Positions 14,671 through 26,180 of a stretch of DNA of 64,000 nt are shown piece by piece; positions within the stretch are counted from its first letter, which is position 1, and each line of letters begins with the position of its first letter. The translations under genes were made by a program, and so were the position numbers. Source of the stretch: Tenacibaculum jejuense. GTDB lineage: Bacteria > Bacteroidota > Bacteroidia > Flavobacteriales > Flavobacteriaceae. The notes under the pieces are model-generated. The model had not been told where the DNA came from. It ran no database searches and saw only the letters and a program-made list of their open reading frames with translations. Where the stretch lies: the NCBI RefSeq assembly GCF_900198195.1, contig NZ_LT899436.1:1889001-1953000 (forward strand). The letters run 5' to 3'.

Positions 14671-17600
14671 CTATAAACTGGTCAGGTTTATCCGTATCAG
14701 CTACAGGAGGAAGTAACACATTATCTGTTACCTACACGGCTACCGTTTTAGCGCCAGGAGCAGGAGTAAGTTACAACAACGTTGCAGAGATTACGGCGAG
14801 TGATCAGTTTGATCCAAACAGTACACCAGATAACGATGATGGAGATCAGAGTGAGGACGATGAAGTTTCTTCATTAATTACCCCACAGCAATCAGATTTA
14901 AGTTTAGAGAAGTTAGTAAGTGATAGCACACCGAATGTTGGTGATACAGTTACTTTTAGCTTAGTGATCAGTAATGCAGGAACAAGCAATGCCACAGAGT
15001 AAGTGTTGTGATGTTGTACCAGCAGGATATAGCGGATTAACTAATCAAATACATGGAGGTTACTGGAGTTATCAGTGGCGGAAACACATTACTGACAGGT
15101 TTAAGTGTTCCAAATTCAGGTTCAATTACGTTAACTTTTGAAGCAGAGTTATAGCGGAAAAAACTAATAAATAAGTAGGAGTTACTGGAGTTATCAGTGG
15201 CGGAAACACAGTTACTTGGACAGGTTTAAGTGTTCCAAATTCAGGTTCAATTACGTTAACTTTTGAAGCAGTAGTTGATGCGCCAACAGGAACAGCGAAT
15301 GAATATTTAAATGTAGCCGAGATTACCTCGAGTGATCAATTTGATCCAGATAGTGATCCAACAAGTGATGCCAATACAGATGATAATGGAGATGGCATTG
15401 CAGATGATGATGAGGATAGTATTGCAGTAGTTCCAGAACAATCAGATTTAAGTATTGTTAAGGTTATCAGTGATAGTACCCCAAATGTAGGCGATGTAGT
15501 TACCTTCACATTAACGGTTACCAATGCAGGTCCAGACCCAGCTACCGGAGTTGCACTTCGTGATGTAGTACCAAACGGATATACTATTGGAGTGATTAAC
15601 GATAGCGGTATAGCAAGTGGTACAACCATAGACTGGACAGGTTTAAGTGTTCCAAACAACAATGGAAGTATTAGTGTAAGTTATACAGCTACGGTCAATG
15701 CTCCAGGAGCAGGAATAAGTTATACGAATAATGCAGAGATTAGCGCTAGTGATCAATTTGATCCAGATAGTGATCCAACAGCCAATTCAGGAGTTGACGA
15801 TAAAACCGATGGTTTACCAGATGATGATGAGACTAGTGTTACTCCAGTTGTAGAGCAAGCTGATTTAAGTGTTAGTAAAGGCTTAGCAAGCGGAAGTGCT
15901 ACCCCAAATGTAGGTGATGTTTTAGTCTTTGAATTAACAATAACCAATGCAGGACCAAGTGATGCCACAGGGGTAGAGATCGTTGATACTTTACCAGTGG
16001 CTGGATATACTTTAGGTACGGTTAACAATGGCGGAACAGCAGCTGGAAATGTAGCTACGTGGAGTAATTTAAGTATTCCAAGTGGAGGATTAATCACCGT
16101 TACTTATGAAGCTACAGTGTTAGCCCCAGTCAGTCCAGCAGATCCAACCCAATATTTAAATGTTGCAGAGATTACAGCGAGTGATCAGTTTGATCCAAAT
16201 AGTAGTCCAAATAATGATGATGGTGATCAGAGTGAGGATGATGAGACGAATTTCAACATCACTCCACAGCAATCAGATTTAAGTTTAGCGAAGAGTTTTA
16301 CAGATAATAATGGAAACAATGTAGAAGTAGGTGATGTTCTTACGTTCACAGTTGCTTTAAGTAACGCAGGTACAGATGTAGCCACAGGAGTAAGTGCTGC
16401 TGATGTTTTACCAGTAGGATATAGCATTGTAGCAGGTAGTATAGACAATGGCGGAATTTATAACGCAGGAGCTACGACTATCAACTGGAGCGGACTTACG
16501 ATTCCATTAACAGGATTAAATCTAACGTACCAAGTTACTGTAAATGCTCCAACAGGAGCAGCAGGTGAGTATACCAATGTAGCTCAAGTAACCGGAAGCG
16601 ATCAGTTTGATCCAAATAGTAGTCCAAACAATGATGATGGCGACCAGAGTGAAGATGATGAAGATAATGCGAGTGTTGTTCCAGGTCAGGCTGACTTAGA
16701 GTTATCAAAATCACCAAGTGTTAGTTCACCAAATGTAGGGGATGTAATTACTTATACTGTTACGATTACTAACAATGGTACAAGTGATGCTACAGGTGTA
16801 TCTGTTGCAGATACGGTTCCAAACGGATTACAAATAGTTACAGTTAATAACGGCGGAACACAGACAGGTAATGTAATTACTTGGTCAGGTTTATCCGTAT
16901 CAGCTACAGGAGGAAGTAACACATTATCTGTTACCTACACGGCTACCGTTTTAGCGCCAGGAGCAGGAGTAAGTTACAACAACGTTGCAGAGATTACGGC
17001 GAGTGATCAGTTTGATCCAAACAGTACACCAGATAACGATGATGGAGATCAGAGTGAGGACGATGAAGTTTCTTCATTAATTACCCCACAGCAATCAGAT
17101 TTAAGTTTAGAGAAGTTAGTAAGTGATAGCACACCGAATGTTGGTGATACAGTTACTTTTAGCTTAGTGATCAGTAATGCAGGAACAAGCAATGCCACAG
17201 GAGTAAGTGTTGTTGATGTTGTACCAGCAGGATATAGCGGATTAACTAATCCAAATACAGTTGGAGGAGTTACTGGAGTTATCAGTGGCGGAAACACAGT
17301 TACTTGGACAGGTTTAAGTGTTCCAAATTCAGGTTCAATTACGTTAACTTTTGAAGCAGTAGTTGATGCGCCAACAGGAACAGCGAATGAATATTTAAAT
17401 GTAGCCGAGATTACCTCGAGTGATCAATTTGATCCAGATAGTGATCCAACAAGTGATGCCAATACAGATGATAATGGAGATGGCATTGCAGATGATGATG
17501 AGGATAGTATTGCAGTAGTTCCAGAACAATCAGATTTAAGTATTGTTAAGGTTATCAGTGATAGTACCCCAAATGTAGGCGATGTAGTTACCTTCACATT

Positions 17601-19956
17601 AACGGTTACCAATGCAGGTCCAGACCCAGCTACCGGAGTTGCACTTCGTGATGTAGTACCAAACGGATATACTATTGGAGTGATTAACGATAGCGGTATA
17701 GCAAGTGGTACAACCATAGACTGGACAGGTTTAAGTGTTCCAAACAACAATGGAAGTATTAGTGTAAGTTATACAGCTACGGTCAATGCTCCAGGAGCAG
17801 GAATAAGTTATACGAATAATGCAGAGATTAGCGCTAGTGATCAATTTGATCCAGATAGTGATCCAACAGCCAATTCAGGAGTTGACGATAAAACCGATGG
17901 TTTACCAGATGATGATGAGACTAGTGTTACTCCAGTTGTAGAGCAAGCTGATTTAAGTGTTAGTAAAGGCTTAGCAAGCGGAAGTGCTACCCCAAATGTA
18001 GGTGATGTTTTAGTCTTTGAATTAACAATAACCAATGCAGGACCAAGTGATGCCACAGGGGTAGAGATCGTTGATACTTTACCAGTGGCTGGATATACTT
18101 TAGGTACGGTTAACAATGGCGGAACAGCAGCTGGAAATGTAGCTACGTGGAGTAATTTAAGTATTCCAAGTGGAGGATTAATCACCGTTACTTATGAAGC
18201 TACAGTGTTAGCCCCAGTCAGTCCAGCAGATCCAACCCAATATTTAAATGTTGCAGAGATTACAGCGAGTGATCAGTTTGATCCAAATAGTAGTCCAAAT
18301 AATGATGATGGTGATCAGAGTGAGGATGATGAGACGAATTTCAACATCACTCCACAGCAATCAGATTTAAGTTTAGCGAAGAGTTTTACAGATAATAATG
18401 GAAACAATGTAGAAGTAGGTGATGTTCTTACGTTCACAGTTGCTTTAAGTAACGCAGGTACAGATGTAGCCACAGGAGTAAGTGTTGCCGATGTTTTACC
18501 AGTAGGTTATAGCATTGTACCAGGTAGTATAGACAATGGCGGAATTTATAACGCAGGAGCTACGACTATCAACTGGAGCGGACTTACGATTCCATTAACA
18601 GGATTAAATCTAACGTACCAAGTTACTGTAAATGCTCCAACAGGAGCAGCAGGCGAGTATACCAATGTAGTTCAAGTAACCGGAAGCGATCAGTTTGATC
18701 CAAATAGTAGTCCAAACAATGATGATGGCGACCAGAGTGAAGATGATGAAGATAATGCGAGTGTTGTTCCAGGTCAGGCTGACTTAGAGTTATCAAAATC
18801 ACCAAGTGTTAGTTCACCAAATGTAGGGGATGTAATTACTTATACTGTTACGATTACTAACAATGGTACAAGTGATGCTACAGGTGTATCTGTTGCAGAT
18901 ACGGTTCCAAACGGATTACAAGTAGTTACTATAAATAATGGAGGAGTACAGACAGGTAACACTATAAACTGGTCAGGTTTATCCGTATCAGCTACAGGAG
19001 GAAGTAACACATTATCTGTTACCTACACGGCTACCGTTTTAGCGCCAGGAGCAGGAGTAAGTTACAACAACGTTGCAGAGATTACGGCGAGTGATCAGTT
19101 TGATCCAAACAGTACACCAGATAACGATGATGGAGATCAGAGTGAGGACGATGAAGTTTCTTCATTAATTACCCCACAGCAATCAGATTTAAGTTTAGAG
19201 AAGTTAGTAAGTGATAGCACACCGAATGTTGGTGATACAGTTACTTTTAGCTTAGTGATCAGTAATGCAGGAACAAGCAATGCCACAGGAGTAAGTGTTG
19301 TTGATGTTGTACCAGCAGGATATAGCGGATTAACTAATCCAAATACAGTTGGAGGAGTTACTGGAGTTATCAGTGGCGGAAACACAGTTACTTGGACAGG
19401 TTTAAGTGTTCCAAATTCAGGTTCAATTACGTTAACTTTTGAAGCAGTAGTTGATGCGCCAACAGGAACAGCGAATGAATATTTAAATGTAGCCGAGATT
19501 ACCTCGAGCGATCAATTTGATCCAGATAGTGATCCAACAAGTGATGCTAATACAGATGATAATGGTGATGGTATTGCAGATGATGATGAGGATAGTATTG
19601 CAGTAGTTCCAGAACAATCAGATTTAAGTATTGTTAAGGTTATCAGTGATAGTACCCCAAATGTAGGAGATGTAGTTACCTTCACATTAACGGTTACCAA
19701 TGCAGGTCCAGACCCAGCAACCGGAGTTGCACTTCGTGATGTAGTACCGAACGGGTATACTATTGGAGTGATTAACGACGGCGGTATAGCAAGTGGTACA
19801 ACCATAGACTGGACAGGTTTAAGTGTTCCAAACAACAATGGAAGTATTATTGTAAGTTATACAGCTACGGTTAATGCCCCAGGAGCAGGAATAAGTTATA
19901 CGAATAATGCAGAGATTAGCGCTAGTGATCAGTTTGATCCAGATAGTGATCCAACA
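6535..19956 (+). repeat. Tandem array of 2088-bp coding super-repeats (five DUF11 domains each)
   Basis: Units begin with CCACAGCAATCAGA at 6535, 8623, 10711, 12799, 14883 (damaged), 17086 and 19174. The last unit is partial and diverges at about 19956. The period is 2088 bp (696 codons), except across the damaged unit, where it is 2203 bp. Each unit codes five DUF11 domains opening with [36 protein letters not shown] and DLELSKSPS. Units are almost identical at the nucleotide level, differing at a handful of linked positions, which implies recent expansion or gene conversion. Units 1-2 share one set of variants (NTGSITL, GAANEY, PTVNSG). Units 3 onward share another (NSGSITL, GTANEY, PTANSG). 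Confidence 0.95.
14640..15177 (+). other. Frame-disrupted seam inside the adhesin array (probable assembly artefact)
   Basis: Compared with the intact equivalent at about 18.93-19.38 kb, this stretch lacks single or double bases at many places. Examples are ACTATAATAATGG for ACTATAAATAATGG, GGTAACTATAAAC for GGTAACACTATAAAC, and GCCACAGAGTAAG for GCCACAGGAGTAAG. It ends in a nonsense run with stops (15140-15175), after which about 120 bp already read at 15057-15145 are read again cleanly. The net length change relative to other units is +115 bp for this unit and +111 bp over the window from unit 4 to unit 6. The frame before and after is the same. Dense homopolymer-type deletions at a repeat junction look like an uncorrected contig end. 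Confidence 0.75.
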
Positions 19957-22701
19957 AGTGATGCAGCTGCAGATGATTATGGAGATGGAATCAATGATGA
20001 TGATGAAACAACTGTAACACCTGTAATTAATCAAGCAGATTTATCATTAACTAAGATTGTTGTTGATGGAGATACAACTCCGTTAGTAGGTTCAGAAATT
20101 ACTTTTGAAATTAGAGTATTTAATGATGGACCTCAAGATGCAACAGGAGTTGAAGTTAGAGATTTATTACCATCTGGTTACGACTTTGTATTATATAGTT
20201 CTACAGCTGGTTTATATAACGAAACCACTGGTATTTGGGAAGTAGGTAATATTCCATCAGGAGAATCACAAACACTATTAATTGATGTTTTAGTAAATGC
20301 AACAGGAGATTATTTAAATATTGCAGAAGTTACAGCTTCAGATGTATTTGATATAGATTCTGTTCCAAACAACGATGACGGAGATCAAAGTGAAGATGAT
20401 GAAGATAATGCAATTGTTACACCAGTAATTTCAATAGCAGATTTATCATTAACAAAGATTGTTGTTGATGGAGATACTACTCCATTAGTAGGTTCTGAAA
20501 TAACATTCCAGATTACAGTAACAAATGATGGTCCACAAGATGCTACAGGAGTTGAAGTAACTGATTTATTACCTTCAGGATATGACTTTGTATTATTTAG
20601 TTCTACAGAAGGAACTTATAATGAAGCAACAGGTATTTGGACAGTAGGAAATATAGCGAGCGGAACTTCAGAAACGTTATTGATTGACGTTCTTGTAAAT
20701 CCTGCAGGTGATTATCTGAATATAGCGCAAATAAGTGCTTCAGATGTTGCTGATGTTGATTCTACTCCAAACAATGATGATGGAGATCAAAGTGAAGATG
20801 ATGAAGATAGTGCAATAACTACACCAATAATTTCAATGGCAGATTTATCATTAACAAAAGCTGTTGTAGATGGAGATACAACTCCGTTAGTAGGTGATGA
20901 AATTACTTTTGTATTAACAGTTAGAAATGATGGTCCACAAACTGCCACAGGAGTTGAAGTAACTGATTTATTACCTTCAGGATACGATTTCCAAACATTT
21001 AGTTCTTCAACAGGAACTTATAATGAAACTACTGGAGTTTGGACTGTTGGTAATTTAGCTACTGGAGATGTAGAAACATTGTTAATAGATGTAAGAGTAA
21101 ACCCAACAGGAGTATATTTAAATACAGCAGAAGTTTCAGCATCTAATGTTGTAGATAGCGATTCAACACCAGGAAATGGTGTAACTACTGAAGATGATTA
21201 TGCAGAGGCAGTTACAGTACCAGTTCAAACAGTTGCAGATCTTTCGATTAATAAAACTACTGTAGGAGGTATTATTAGTGCACAGCCAGGAGATGCTTTA
21301 CGTTTCCAAATCAATGTAAGTAATGCAGGTCCAGATAATGCTACAAATGTAGAAGTACTAGATTTATTACCATCTGGTTTTGTTTATCAACAATTTAGTG
21401 CAACATCTGGAACTTATGATCCTGTTACAGGATTATGGACTGTAGATGATATTCCAGCTAATGGATCACAAACATTATTTATTGATGTTATTGTAAATAC
21501 ACCAGCAGATGTGCCTGGAGAATTTACAAACGAAACTGAAATTACAGCAGCAGATCAAATCGATCCTGATAGTGATCCTTCAGCAGATAACACAGTTGAT
21601 GATTTAGGTGATGGAATTGCAGATGATGATGAAGCAAGTTTCACAGTTCAAGTTGGAATTTCTGATTTAGAATTAATCAAATCTGTAAGTAATGTAGATG
21701 CAAATGTTGGAGATGTAATTACATTTACACTTCAAATTAATAATGCAGGACCAAATATGGCAACAGGTGTAGCTCTTGAAGATATTGTTCCGATAGGATA
21801 TAGTAATATTACAAATATCAGTAATGGAGGAGTATTAACAGGAAATACTATAAGCTGGTCTGCATTAAATGTACCGTTAACAGGATTAACAATTACATAT
21901 GATGCAACTGTGAATATGCCAACATTACAAGCAGGAGAATATCTTAATATTGCGCAAATCGTAGCAAGTGATCAGTTCGATCCTAATAGTACACCTAACA
22001 ATGATGATGGTGATCAAAGTGAAAACGATGAATCGTCAATTACGATTAACACACCAACAGCCGATATAGCAGTTAGTAAAGATGTAGATACTGCTGAACC
22101 AGCAATAAACGATGTGATTAACTTTACAATATCTGTAACGAATCAAGGAAGTTTAGATGCTACATCAGTAGTAATTTCAGAAGCTTTACCAAGTGGATAT
22201 GAGTATATAACTTCAGTAGCCACAGCAGGTAGTTATGATCCAGCTGCAGGAGTTTGGACAATTCCATCTGTTCCTTCAGGAGCAATTGAATTACTAGAGA
22301 TTGAAGTAAGAGTTTTAGATGTAAACGATTATGAGAATACAGCATCTTTACAATCTTTAGATCAAATCGATGGAAATCCAAATAACGATAGTAACAGTGC
22401 GACAATTACACCAATATGTTTAACTATTCATAACAAATTCTCACCAAACGGAAACGGAGAAAATGATGTGTTCTACATAGATTGTATAAACAATTTCCCT
22501 AATAATAAATTAGAAATTTATAACAGATGGGGTAATATAGTTTATGAAAAGCAAGGTTATGATAACAGCTTTAACGGAATATCTAACGGAAGAGCGGTAA
22601 TCAATAAAGATGAAAGATTACCAATCGGAACATACTATTATGTATTAGATTTAGGCGACGGTTCTGAAGCTAGAGTAGGTTGGTTATATATTGTAAGATA
22701 A
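15175..22701 (+). CDS. Giant T9SS adhesin, C-terminal part with type B sorting domain
   Basis: This is the continuation of the gene at 643 in the same reading frame, open from 15175 after the last seam stop. There is no credible start; a GTG at 15592 lies mid-domain. It carries the last super-repeats up to about 19956. Then come six diverged DUF11 domains (openings [11 protein letters not shown] twice, [37 protein letters not shown]). The final 90 residues, from [12 protein letters not shown] through [10 protein letters not shown] to GWLYIVR, are a gliding-motility-associated C-terminal (CHU_C, T9SS type B) domain. In this family that domain directs export through T9SS and surface retention, usually with a dedicated PorP/SprF partner, which is the next gene 38 bp downstream. 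Confidence 0.85.
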   Translation, partial: VGVTGVISGGNTVTWTGLSVPNSGSITLTFEAVVDAPTGTANEYLNVAEITSSDQFDPDSDPTSDANTDDNGDGIADDDEDSIAVVPEQSDLSIVKVISDSTPNVGDVVTFTLTVTNAGPDPATGVALRDVVPNGYTIGVINDSGIASGTTIDWTGLSVPNNNGSISVSYTATVNAPGAGISYTNNAEISASDQFDPDSDPTANSGVDDKTDGLPDDDETSVTPVVEQADLSVSKGLASGSATPNVGDVLVFELTITNAGPSDATGVEIVDTLPVAGYTLGTVNNGGTAAGNVATWSNLSIPSGGLITVTYEATVLAPVSPADPTQYLNVAEITASDQFDPNSSPNNDDGDQSEDDETNFNITPQQSDLSLAKSFTDNNGNNVEVGDVLTFTVALSNAGTDVATGVSAADVLPVGYSIVAGSIDNGGIYNAGATTINWSGLTIPLTGLNLTYQVTVNAPTGAAGEYTNVAQVTGSDQFDPNSSPNNDDGDQSEDDEDNASVVPGQADLELSKSPSVSSPNVGDVITYTVTITNNGTSDATGVSVADTVPNGLQIVTVNNGGTQTGNVITWSGLSVSATGGSNTLSVTYTATVLAPGAGVSYNNVAEITASDQFDPNSTPDNDDGDQSEDDEVSSLITPQQSDLSLEKLVSDSTPNVGDTVTFSLVISNAGTSNATGVSVVDVVPAGYSGLTNPNTVGGVTGVISGGNTVTWTGLSVPNSGSITLTFEAVVDAPTGTANEYLNVAEITSSDQFDPDSDPTSDANTDDNGDGIADDDEDSIAVVPEQSDLSIVKVISDSTPNVGDVVTFTLTVTNAGPDPATGVALRDVVPNGYTIGVINDSGIASGTTIDWTGLSVPNNNGSISVSYTATVNAPGAGISYTNNAEISASDQFDPDSDPTANSGVDDKTDGLPDDDETSVTPVVEQADLSVSKGLASGSATPNVGDVLVFELTITNAGPSDATGVEIVDTLPVAGYTLGTVNNGGTAAGNVATWSNLSIPSGGLITVTYEATVLAPVSPADPTQYLNVAEITASDQFDPNSSPNNDDGDQSEDDETNFNITPQQSDLSLAKSFTDNNGNNVEVGDVLTFTVALSNAGTDVATGVSVADVLPVGYSIVPGSIDNGGIYNAGATTINWSGLTIPLTGLNLTYQVTVNAPTGAAGEYTNVVQVTGSDQFDPNSSPNNDDGDQSEDDEDNASVVPGQADLELSKSPSVSSPNVGDVITYTVTITNNGTSDATGVSVADTVPNGLQVVTINNGGVQTGNTINWSGLSVSATGGSNTLSVTYTATVLAPGAGVSYNNVAEITASDQFDPNSTPDNDDGDQSEDDEVSSLITPQQSDLSLEKLVSDSTPNVGDTVTFSLVISNAGTSNATGVSVVDVVPAGYSGLTNPNTVGGVTGVISGGNTVTWTGLSVPNSGSITLTFEAVVDAPTGTANEYLNVAEITSSDQFDPDSDPTSDANTDDNGDGIADDDEDSIAVVPEQSDLSIVKVISDSTPNVGDVVTFTLTVTNAGPDPATGVALRDVVPNGYTIGVINDGGIASGTTIDWTGLSVPNNNGSIIVSYTATVNAPGAGISYTNNAEISASDQFDPDSDPTSDAAADDYGDGINDDDETTVTPVINQADLSLTKIVVDGDTTPLVGSEITFEIRVFNDGPQDATGVEVRDLLPSGYDFVLYSSTAGLYNETTGIWEVGNIPSGESQTLLIDVLVNATGDYLNIAEVTASDVFDIDSVPNNDDGDQSEDDEDNAIVTPVISIADLSLTKIVVDGDTTPLVGSEITFQITVTNDGPQDATGVEVTDLLPSGYDFVLFSSTEGTYNEATGIWTVGNIASGTSETLLIDVLVNPAGDYLNIAQISASDVADVDSTPNNDDGDQSEDDEDSAITTPIISMADLSLTKAVVDGDTTPLVGDEITFVLTVRNDGPQTATGVEVTDLLPSGYDFQTFSSSTGTYNETTGVWTVGNLATGDVETLLIDVRVNPTGVYLNTAEVSASNVVDSDSTPGNGVTTEDDYAEAVTVPVQTVADLSINKTTVGGIISAQPGDALRFQINVSNAGPDNATNVEVLDLLPSGFVYQQFSATSGTYDPVTGLWTVDDIPANGSQTLFIDVIVNTPADVPGEFTNETEITAADQIDPDSDPSADNTVDDLGDGIADDDEASFTVQVGISDLELIKSVSNVDANVGDVITFTLQINNAGPNMATGVALEDIVPIGYSNITNISNGGVLTGNTISWSALNVPLTGLTITYDATVNMPTLQAGEYLNIAQIVASDQFDPNSTPNNDDGDQSENDESSITINTPTADIAVSKDVDTAEPAINDVINFTISVTNQGSLDATSVVISEALPSGYEYITSVATAGSYDPAAGVWTIPSVPSGAIELLEIEVRVLDVNDYENTASLQSLDQIDGNPNNDSNSATITPICLTIHNKFSPNGNGENDVFYIDCINNFPNNKLEIYNRWGNIVYEKQGYDNSFNGISNGRAVINKDERLPIGTYYYVLDLGDGSEARVGWLYIVR

Positions 22702-22739
22702 GATCAAAATCAGATAAAAACTAAAAATAAAAATTGAAA

Positions 22740-23663
22740 ATGTACTTGAAATTTAAAATAGTATTAGTCTTGTTTCTAGTCTTCAGTGCTTTTAGTGCTG
22801 AAGCACAGCAAGACCCACAGTACACTAATTATATGTTTAATACGCTATCTGTAAATTCTGCTTATGCTGGTTCTAGAGGTCACTTAACTGTGGTTGGTTT
22901 ACATAGAACTCAATGGGTTGGAATAGACGGAGCTCCTCAAACACAATCATTAACAATAGAGTCTCCAATTGGTAATAACCTTGGATTAGGACTTGCGTTT
23001 GTTCACGATAAGCTTGGGCCATCTAGAGAATTATATCTAGATGCCAACTTATCATATACAATTCGTTTGAATAATGAAAGTAGATTATCTTTTGGATTAA
23101 AAGGAGGAGGAAGATTATTAAATGTAGATTTATTTGATGGCTTCCAAAATAATCCAGATGTTGGATCAATTAACAATAAATTCCTGCCCACTTTTGGTGC
23201 AGGATTATATTGGAGAAACGATAAATCGTATATTGGTATTTCAGTTCCTAACTTTTTAACCAATAAACATTTTGATCGTGATACCTTTAGTAGTACAAAC
23301 TTTGATGTAAGTGCCGAAAGATTACACTACTTCTTTATCGCAGGAAAAGTTTTCGATTTAAGTGATAATGTGAAATTTAAGCCAGCTTTCTTAGGTAAAT
23401 TTGTTGTTGGAGCTCCTGCAATTGTTGATATTTCTGCTAACTTTTTAATTTATGAAAAGTTGAGATTAGGAGCAGCATATCGTTGGGATGATTCCTTTAG
23501 TGGTTTATTAGGACTACAATTAACACCTAAATTATTACTAGGATATGCTTACGATTTAACCACAACTCGACTTGGAGATTTTAATTCTGGAACACATGAA
23601 ATCATGTTAAGGTTTGAATTAAAGACCAAAGAAAAGCAATTAAAATCACCACGTTTCTTTTAA
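22740..23663 (+). CDS. PorP/SprF family type IX secretion outer-membrane protein
   Basis: The 307-residue protein has a signal peptide ending SAEAQ. It is followed by the family-typical QDPQYTNYMFN, NPAYAG-like NSAYAG and HRTQWVGIDGAP segments, then alternating beta-strand-like sequence ending LRFELKTK. PorP/SprF proteins are outer-membrane barrels needed for export or surface attachment of type B sorted T9SS substrates. I start it at the ATG at 22740; an in-frame TTG at 22734 would add only two residues. It begins 38 bp after the adhesin stop and is followed 5 bp later by the OmpA-like gene, so the three probably form one operon and act together. Confidence 0.9.
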   Translation: MYLKFKIVLVLFLVFSAFSAEAQQDPQYTNYMFNTLSVNSAYAGSRGHLTVVGLHRTQWVGIDGAPQTQSLTIESPIGNNLGLGLAFVHDKLGPSRELYLDANLSYTIRLNNESRLSFGLKGGGRLLNVDLFDGFQNNPDVGSINNKFLPTFGAGLYWRNDKSYIGISVPNFLTNKHFDRDTFSSTNFDVSAERLHYFFIAGKVFDLSDNVKFKPAFLGKFVVGAPAIVDISANFLIYEKLRLGAAYRWDDSFSGLLGLQLTPKLLLGYAYDLTTTRLGDFNSGTHEIMLRFELKTKEKQLKSPRFF

Positions 23664-23668
23664 AGTTT

Positions 23669-25714
23669 ATGGCAATGAAAAAATCAATTATACTAATATT
23701 CGTTTTAAGTGTACTTAACTTCTCATATGCACAAAATTTTGTTTCAGATAGCTTAGAAATAGAGAGTTCTACTCCTAAAGCTGATAAGTTATTCAAAAGA
23801 ATGTGGTACAAAGAAGCAGCACAAGCTTACGAAACAGAGCTGAATAGCTTAAATAGAAAAAAAGATAAGAAAGACGATAATTATTTACGTGTTTTAAAAA
23901 GAACTGGTGATGCATATTTCTTCAACACAGATATGGAAAATGCATATAGAGTTTACGATAAATTAATTTCAACTTATTATCCAAACATCAACCCAGAGTA
24001 TATTTTTAGATATGCACATAGTTTAGAAGGTATCGGAAGATATAATGAAGCCAAACGCTGGATGAAAGAGTTTGCAAAAAAGACTAAAAAGTTAGATGAT
24101 CGATCAGAATATTATGATCAAATAGATCAAACAATTGAAGATGTTTTAAATATTCAACCTCAATTTGTATTGCATAATTTATCTATAAATACCGAGTATT
24201 CAGATTTCGGACCAATGTATTACAAGGACAAATTAGTATTTTCTTCTGCTGTTGATTCTTCTAATTATCATACAAGAATTTATCATTGGAATGAACAACC
24301 TTTCCTGAATGTATATGTTGGAGAACTTAACGCAATTGAATCTGATATTGATAATACTGAAGATTTTTCTTCAACAATAAATACAAGATATCACGAAGCT
24401 ATTCTAACATTTACACCAGATCATAAAAGAGTATATTTTACTAGAAATAATTATGATGGTAAACTGAAGAGAGATAAAAAAGGAACAAACCATTTGAAAT
24501 TATACAGTGCAGATCTAGTAAAAAATGAAGAAGATGAAGAAGAGTGGAGAAATATAAAAGAATTACCTTTTAATAGTGATGAGTATTCTGTTGGTCATCC
24601 TACATTAAGTAGCGATGGTAAACTACTGTACTTTGTTTCTGACATGCCTGGATCTATCGGAGGAACTGATATTTTTGTTGTTGATGTTTTTGAAGATGAA
24701 GAAAATGATAGTATCTCATCTACTAGATATTCAAAACCTAGAAATTTAGGAGAAAAAATCAATACAGCAGGAAGAGAAATGTTTCCTTTCATAACAGACC
24801 GAGCATTATATTTTGCATCAGATGGTCATTTAGGTTTAGGAGGTTTAGATGTGTATGAAAGTAAAATAAATGATAAAACATTTAATAATCCTAAAAATCT
24901 AGGATCACCTCTAAACAGTAAATTAGATGATTTTTCATTCATTATAAAAGAAGATTTAAATAGAGGTTTTGTTTCTTCTAATCGAACTACAGGAAAAGGA
25001 GATGATGATATTTACTCTTTCGTAAGGGTTCCTATTAAAGAAGAAAAACCAAAATGTGATCAAATTGTAAGAGGTTTCGTTTCAAATGAAGTAACTGGAG
25101 AAAGAATAGCAAATGTAACAGTAACTTTATACAGCGAAACAGGAGAGAAGTTAGAAACAACTACAACAGGTTTAAATGGAGCCTATCGATTCAATAAAGT
25201 GTTAAATTGTGATACAAAGTATAAAGTGTTAGCAGAAAAAACAGGTTACGGTGAAAAGAACAAACCATTACTTACAGATAAAATCACAGGAGAAACAGTG
25301 GTTGCTCTAGGTTTACAAACTGTTGACAAATTAATAGTTGAAGAAGGAGGTTTATTGAAGATAAAAATTGGAATTATTTATTTTGATCTTGATAAATCTT
25401 ACATCAGAAACGATGCTGCTATTGAGTTAAATAAAATTGTAGTTCTAATGACTCAGTATCCTAAAATGGTCATTAAAATTGAATCGCATACAGATTCTAG
25501 AAATACAGACGAATATAATTTAGCGTTATCTGACAGAAGAGCAAAGTCTACCCGAGAATATTTAATTAGTCAAGGCATTGCTACCAATAGAATAGAAAGT
25601 GCTAAAGGTTATGGTGAGAGTAGACTTATTAATAAGTGTACTAATGGTGTACCATGTTCAGAAGCAGAACATCAGTTGAACAGAAGATCAGAGTTTATAA
25701 TTCTGAAGATGTAA
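23669..25714 (+). CDS. OmpA-family envelope protein with TPR, PD40 and carboxypeptidase-regulatory-like domains
   Basis: The 681-residue protein has, in order, a signal peptide (residues 1-22, ending SYAQ) and a TPR-like helical region (about 30-140). Next come PD40/WD40-like strands with repeated LYFVSD, GGTDIF and GGLDVYES motifs (about 180-455), then a carboxypeptidase-regulatory or CNA-B-like fold (about 468-555). The C-terminus is an OmpA peptidoglycan-binding domain (about 568-681, with IYFDLDKSYIR and ESHTDSRNTDEYN). This architecture is standard beside PorP/SprF genes in Flavobacteriia, and PorE in the T9SS ring has the same parts. It probably anchors the secretion or adhesin complex to peptidoglycan. 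The alternative start at 23675 (MKKS) is equally plausible. A strong hairpin terminator follows. Confidence 0.9.
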   Translation: MAMKKSIILIFVLSVLNFSYAQNFVSDSLEIESSTPKADKLFKRMWYKEAAQAYETELNSLNRKKDKKDDNYLRVLKRTGDAYFFNTDMENAYRVYDKLISTYYPNINPEYIFRYAHSLEGIGRYNEAKRWMKEFAKKTKKLDDRSEYYDQIDQTIEDVLNIQPQFVLHNLSINTEYSDFGPMYYKDKLVFSSAVDSSNYHTRIYHWNEQPFLNVYVGELNAIESDIDNTEDFSSTINTRYHEAILTFTPDHKRVYFTRNNYDGKLKRDKKGTNHLKLYSADLVKNEEDEEEWRNIKELPFNSDEYSVGHPTLSSDGKLLYFVSDMPGSIGGTDIFVVDVFEDEENDSISSTRYSKPRNLGEKINTAGREMFPFITDRALYFASDGHLGLGGLDVYESKINDKTFNNPKNLGSPLNSKLDDFSFIIKEDLNRGFVSSNRTTGKGDDDIYSFVRVPIKEEKPKCDQIVRGFVSNEVTGERIANVTVTLYSETGEKLETTTTGLNGAYRFNKVLNCDTKYKVLAEKTGYGEKNKPLLTDKITGETVVALGLQTVDKLIVEEGGLLKIKIGIIYFDLDKSYIRNDAAIELNKIVVLMTQYPKMVIKIESHTDSRNTDEYNLALSDRRAKSTREYLISQGIATNRIESAKGYGESRLINKCTNGVPCSEAEHQLNRRSEFIILKM

Positions 25715-25736
25715 TTATTTAAATTTATAAATGCGA

Positions 25737-25770
25737 AAAAGCATCAATTCATTTTTGAATTGATGCTTTT
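25737..25770 (+). terminator. Rho-independent terminator of the adhesin operon
   Basis: AAAAGCATCAATTCA (25737-25751) pairs with TGAATTGATGCTTTT (25756-25770) across a TTTT loop and runs into a T tract, just after the OmpA-like gene. Confidence 0.85.
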
Positions 25771-25857
25771 TTTATAGAAAATAAAAGAACCTATTTTAGA
25801 GTAATTTTAAATAAATTCAAAATAATTTACTCTATGCATTACACTATCATTTCAAAG

Positions 25858-25865
25858 TAATTTTG
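25858..25865 (+). promoter_or_regulatory. Candidate -7 promoter element TAATTTTG
   Basis: This is an exact match to the Bacteroidetes -7 consensus TAnnTTTG, with its last base 10 nt before the ATG at 25876. No clear -33 TTTG was identified. Confidence 0.55.
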
Positions 25866-25875
25866 CAAATAAAAT

Positions 25876-26097
25876 ATGATTTTTAGTATAGTAGCTATAA
25901 TTATACAAATGTTAGGAGTATTACTCATTTCGAAGTATGGAGTACCAAATAAAAAATTACACGATGCTCTTAAAGCAGCTTCTACATTAGAAGAAAATGA
26001 AGAAACCAAAATTTTTGTAATGTCACAATATGGTTTAATGTTGCTATTACTTGGTTTTGTTTTACAAATATTTAGTATGGTAATAACAGCATTATAA
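25876..26097 (+). CDS. Small two-helix membrane protein, function unknown
   Basis: The 73-residue protein has two hydrophobic helices, about 2-20 (IVAIIIQMLGVLLIS) and 52-72 (YGLMLLLLGFVLQIFSMV). They are joined by a charged segment with EENEETK. It has its own promoter motif and terminator, so it appears monocistronic. I do not recognise a named family; the sequence shows only a small inner-membrane protein. Coding confidence is good because of composition, start context and flanking signals. Confidence 0.7.
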   Translation: MIFSIVAIIIQMLGVLLISKYGVPNKKLHDALKAASTLEENEETKIFVMSQYGLMLLLLGFVLQIFSMVITAL

Positions 26098-26122
26098 TTT
26101 TAGTTGTTTCTTTTTTAAATAG

Positions 26123-26150
26123 AAAAGCATCGCGATTTTGCGATGCTTTT
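26123..26150 (+). terminator. Rho-independent terminator
   Basis: GCATCGC (26127-26133) pairs with GCGATGC (26140-26146), flanked by AAAA and TTTT, so it could also work for the opposite strand. It lies 30 bp after the small membrane protein. Confidence 0.8.
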
Positions 26151-26180
26151 CGTTTGAAAAAAACTACGTAATTGAACAAG

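Noticed and set aside
15592..15594. GTG at 15592 as the start of a second, independent adhesin gene
   Set aside because: It lies in the middle of a DUF11 domain with no ribosome-binding context or signal peptide; the frame is already open from 15175.
6495..19838. Many long antisense and out-of-frame open frames (60-114 codons) recurring every 2088 bp in the adhesin array
   Set aside because: They repeat exactly with the super-repeat period and mirror the coding strand. They are shadows of the DUF11 coding sequence with no start signals of their own.
6535..19956. CRISPR-like regular repeats
   Set aside because: The period is 2088 bp of continuous coding sequence without short repeats and spacers, and no cas gene is present.
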